From contig NZ_JAGGOY010000072.1 in the NCBI RefSeq assembly GCF_018614095.1, positions 1-64,000 of the forward strand: DNA of 64,000 nucleotides, in the 5' to 3' direction. This DNA is from Streptomyces sp. ISL-87 (GTDB lineage Bacteria > Actinomycetota > Actinomycetes > Streptomycetales > Streptomycetaceae). Position 1 is the first letter of the stretch; the number at the start of each line of letters is the position of its first letter. This document shows, piece after piece, positions 62,696 through 64,000 of the stretch. A model generated the notes under the pieces. That model worked only from the letters and a program-made list of their open reading frames with translations. It was not told the origin of the DNA and did not search any database. The position numbers and the translations under genes were made by a program.

Positions 62696-62705
62696 CAGAT
62701 ATCTG
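62696..62705. promoter_or_regulatory. Palindrome CAGATATCTG upstream of GlxA-type regulator
   Basis: Perfect 10-bp palindrome; the surrounding TTGCAGATATCTGTCATTGCAGAC also contains a direct TTGCAGA repeat. About 40 nt before ATG 62745; a candidate autoregulatory site. Confidence 0.5.
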
Positions 62706-62744
62706 TCATTGCAGACGCGTGGGCAGGCGTCGGATATTGGGGGC

Positions 62745-63740
62745 ATGAACTCCTCTCTGTCCGGCTCCCATGTGGTCGTGTTCGCGATGTTCCCCGGTAT
62801 CGACGCGCTCGACGTGACCGGTCCCGCAGAGGTCTTCGCCATGACCAACCACGTGCTCGACGGGCGCCGGCCGGGCTACGAGGTGCACTTCGCCGGGGAA
62901 CGGCGCGGCCCGGTGGCGACATCCGCCGGCGTACGGTTGCACGTGGAGGAACTGTTCTCCGAGCAGGGGACGATCGACACCCTGGTGGTGCCGGGCCGGA
63001 TCCGGATGGGCGCCGACGGCCCCGAGCCGCACGTCGATCCCGCCGTGGTGGCCTGGCTCCGCGAGGCCGGACCGGCTGCGGGCCGGGTCGCGTCGGTCTG
63101 CGTGGGCGCCCACGTGACCGCCGCAGCCGGTCTGCTCGACGGCCACCGCGCCACGACCCACTGGGCGACCGCCGAGCGCTTCGCCGCGGAGCACCCGGCC
63201 GTCGAGGTCGACCCCGATCCCATCTTCGTCCGCTCGGGCCGGATGTGGACGAGCGCCGGCATCACCTCGTCCATGGACCTCGCCCTAGCACTCGTGGCCG
63301 AGGACCACGGCGAGGAGGTCGCTCTCGAAGTCGCCCGCATCATGGTCATGTACCTCCAGCGGCCCGGCGGCCAGAGCCAGTTCAGCGTGCCCCTGGCCCA
63401 CCCGGCCGGAACCCGTACGGATCTGCGCGAGCTGCGGCAGTGGATCGCCGAGCACCTCGACAGCGATCTGTCGGTACCCGTGCTGGCCGCCCGTGTGGCC
63501 ATGAGCGAGCGCCACTTCGCCCGGGTTTTCAAAGCCGAGACCGGCAGCGCACCCGGCGCGTTCGTCGAGAGCATGCGCCTGGAGGCCGCCCGCCGCCTGC
63601 TGGAGCGCACCTCCCGCCTGACCCCCGATATCGCGCACTCCTGCGGCTTCGGCTCGGTCGAGACACTGCACCGCGTCTTCCGCGACCGCCTGAACACCTC
63701 TCCCGGCGAGTACCGCAGCCGGTTCCGCACCGCCGCCTGA
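62745..63740 (+). CDS. GlxA/FtrA-type AraC regulator with DJ-1/PfpI domain
   Basis: 331 aa. N-terminal DJ-1/PfpI-like domain (VVVFAMFPGIDALDVTGPAEVFAM..SVCVGAHVTAAAGLLDGHRATTHWATAERFA, Cys at the nucleophile-elbow position) and C-terminal AraC HTH pair (LSVPVLAARVAMSERHFARVFKAETGSAPGAFVESMRLEAARRLLERTSRLTPDIAHSCGFGSVETLHRVFRDRLNTSPGEYRSRF). ATG 62745 is the family start. Probably controls the MBL gene that follows. Confidence 0.93.
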   Translation: MNSSLSGSHVVVFAMFPGIDALDVTGPAEVFAMTNHVLDGRRPGYEVHFAGERRGPVATSAGVRLHVEELFSEQGTIDTLVVPGRIRMGADGPEPHVDPAVVAWLREAGPAAGRVASVCVGAHVTAAAGLLDGHRATTHWATAERFAAEHPAVEVDPDPIFVRSGRMWTSAGITSSMDLALALVAEDHGEEVALEVARIMVMYLQRPGGQSQFSVPLAHPAGTRTDLRELRQWIAEHLDSDLSVPVLAARVAMSERHFARVFKAETGSAPGAFVESMRLEAARRLLERTSRLTPDIAHSCGFGSVETLHRVFRDRLNTSPGEYRSRFRTAA

Positions 63741-63792
63741 CCTCCTCCTCCTCTCCTCCTCCTCTGCTCCTCTTCTGCTCCTCCTCTGCTTC
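63740..63792. repeat. Polypyrimidine tract
   Basis: About 50 bases of nearly pure CTCCTC-type pyrimidine directly after the GlxA-type gene. Low-complexity; could form triplex DNA or act as a transcription roadblock. Confidence 0.7.
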
Positions 63793-63830
63793 CGCCGCGC
63801 CCCGTGCCGGGTGCGGCGGCGATCCCGTAC

Positions 63831-63862
63831 GCCCTCACGCCCTCACGCCCTCACGCCCTCAC
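63831..63862. repeat. Four 8-bp tandem repeats GCCCTCAC
   Basis: Exact copies at 63831, 63839, 63847 and 63855, about 20 nt upstream of the MBL gene start. Confidence 0.85.
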
Positions 63863-63882
63863 CACACCTTGGAGCCACCACC

Positions 63883-64000
63883 GTGAAGTTCACAGCCACC
63901 CACATCGGCACCGCCACCGTCCTCCTGGAGATCGGCGGCGTCCGCCTGCTAACCGACCCGGTCTTCGACCCCGCACCCGCCGAATACCGGCACGACCCCG
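63883..64000 (+). CDS. MBL-fold hydrolase, partial at window end
   Basis: Starts at GTG 63883 (TTGGAGCC upstream) and reads KFTATHIGTATVLLEIGGVRLLTDPVFDPA, the N-terminal strand block of an UlaG/beta-lactamase-superfamily protein. Runs off the window. Same direction as the GlxA-type regulator before it. Confidence 0.75.
   Translation, partial: MKFTATHIGTATVLLEIGGVRLLTDPVFDPAPAEYRHDP

Overview
The window is high-GC DNA with Streptomyces-type genes: DUF6479, DUF6480, DUF5709, DUF4235 and DUF6766 small proteins, ANTAR/PP2C phosphatases, UdgX, an ECF42 sigma factor, GTG starts and many 4-nt ATGA/GTGA overlaps. The abundance of stress genes and decayed genes suggests an accessory chromosomal arm. 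I see no rRNA, tRNA, CRISPR array or intact transposase.

Layout. 0.2-10 kb: katG; a baeRF (Rv2629/Balon-like) gene coupled to an isoaspartyl methyltransferase; a YbhB-like protein facing it across a 119-bp palindrome that begins and ends exactly at the two stop codons; a second baeRF; membrane and small stress proteins. 10-37 kb: a stress/dormancy island with CBS-pair proteins, a universal stress protein, a HAD phosphatase, Fpg/Nei, a phosphoribosyltransferase, a TPP-dependent oxidase-like enzyme, UdgX, an anti-sigma ATPase/STAS/PP2C regulatory set, SDRs, a YbdK ligase, Hsp20, a third baeRF and a run of small hydrophobic or disordered proteins. 37-41.6 kb: truncated oxidoreductase and AraC fragments, then a persulfide module (MBL-rhodanese-rhodanese, MFS, divergent ArsR-rhodanese). 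41.6-53 kb: a decay zone with gene fragments, in-frame internal deletions, a nonsense codon and several one-base frameshifts, around an intact GH15 trehalase-like gene. 53-64 kb: methyltransferase, CGNR regulator with divergent hydrolase, ECF42 with its DGPF protein, acyl-CoA ligase, truncated ALDH, PAS-GAF-PP2C phosphatase, GlxA-type regulator and the start of an MBL gene.

How it fits together. The best system-level signal is a repeated promoter-like element, GNNT (often GTTT), about 15 nt, then GG[G/T]TA[G/T]NCGC. I located 14 copies between 10.8 and 36.8 kb, nearly all just upstream of stress-type genes on either strand, and none in a similar position elsewhere in the window. It resembles SigB/SigF-class stress promoters. 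Together with three hibernation-factor-like paralogs, USP, CBS, Hsp20 and repair enzymes, the island looks like a counterpart of the mycobacterial DosR dormancy regulon, but wired to a SigB-type sigma factor. The ATPase, STAS and PP2C genes inside it are plausible partner-switching regulators of that factor. All functional statements come from reading motifs; no database search was possible.
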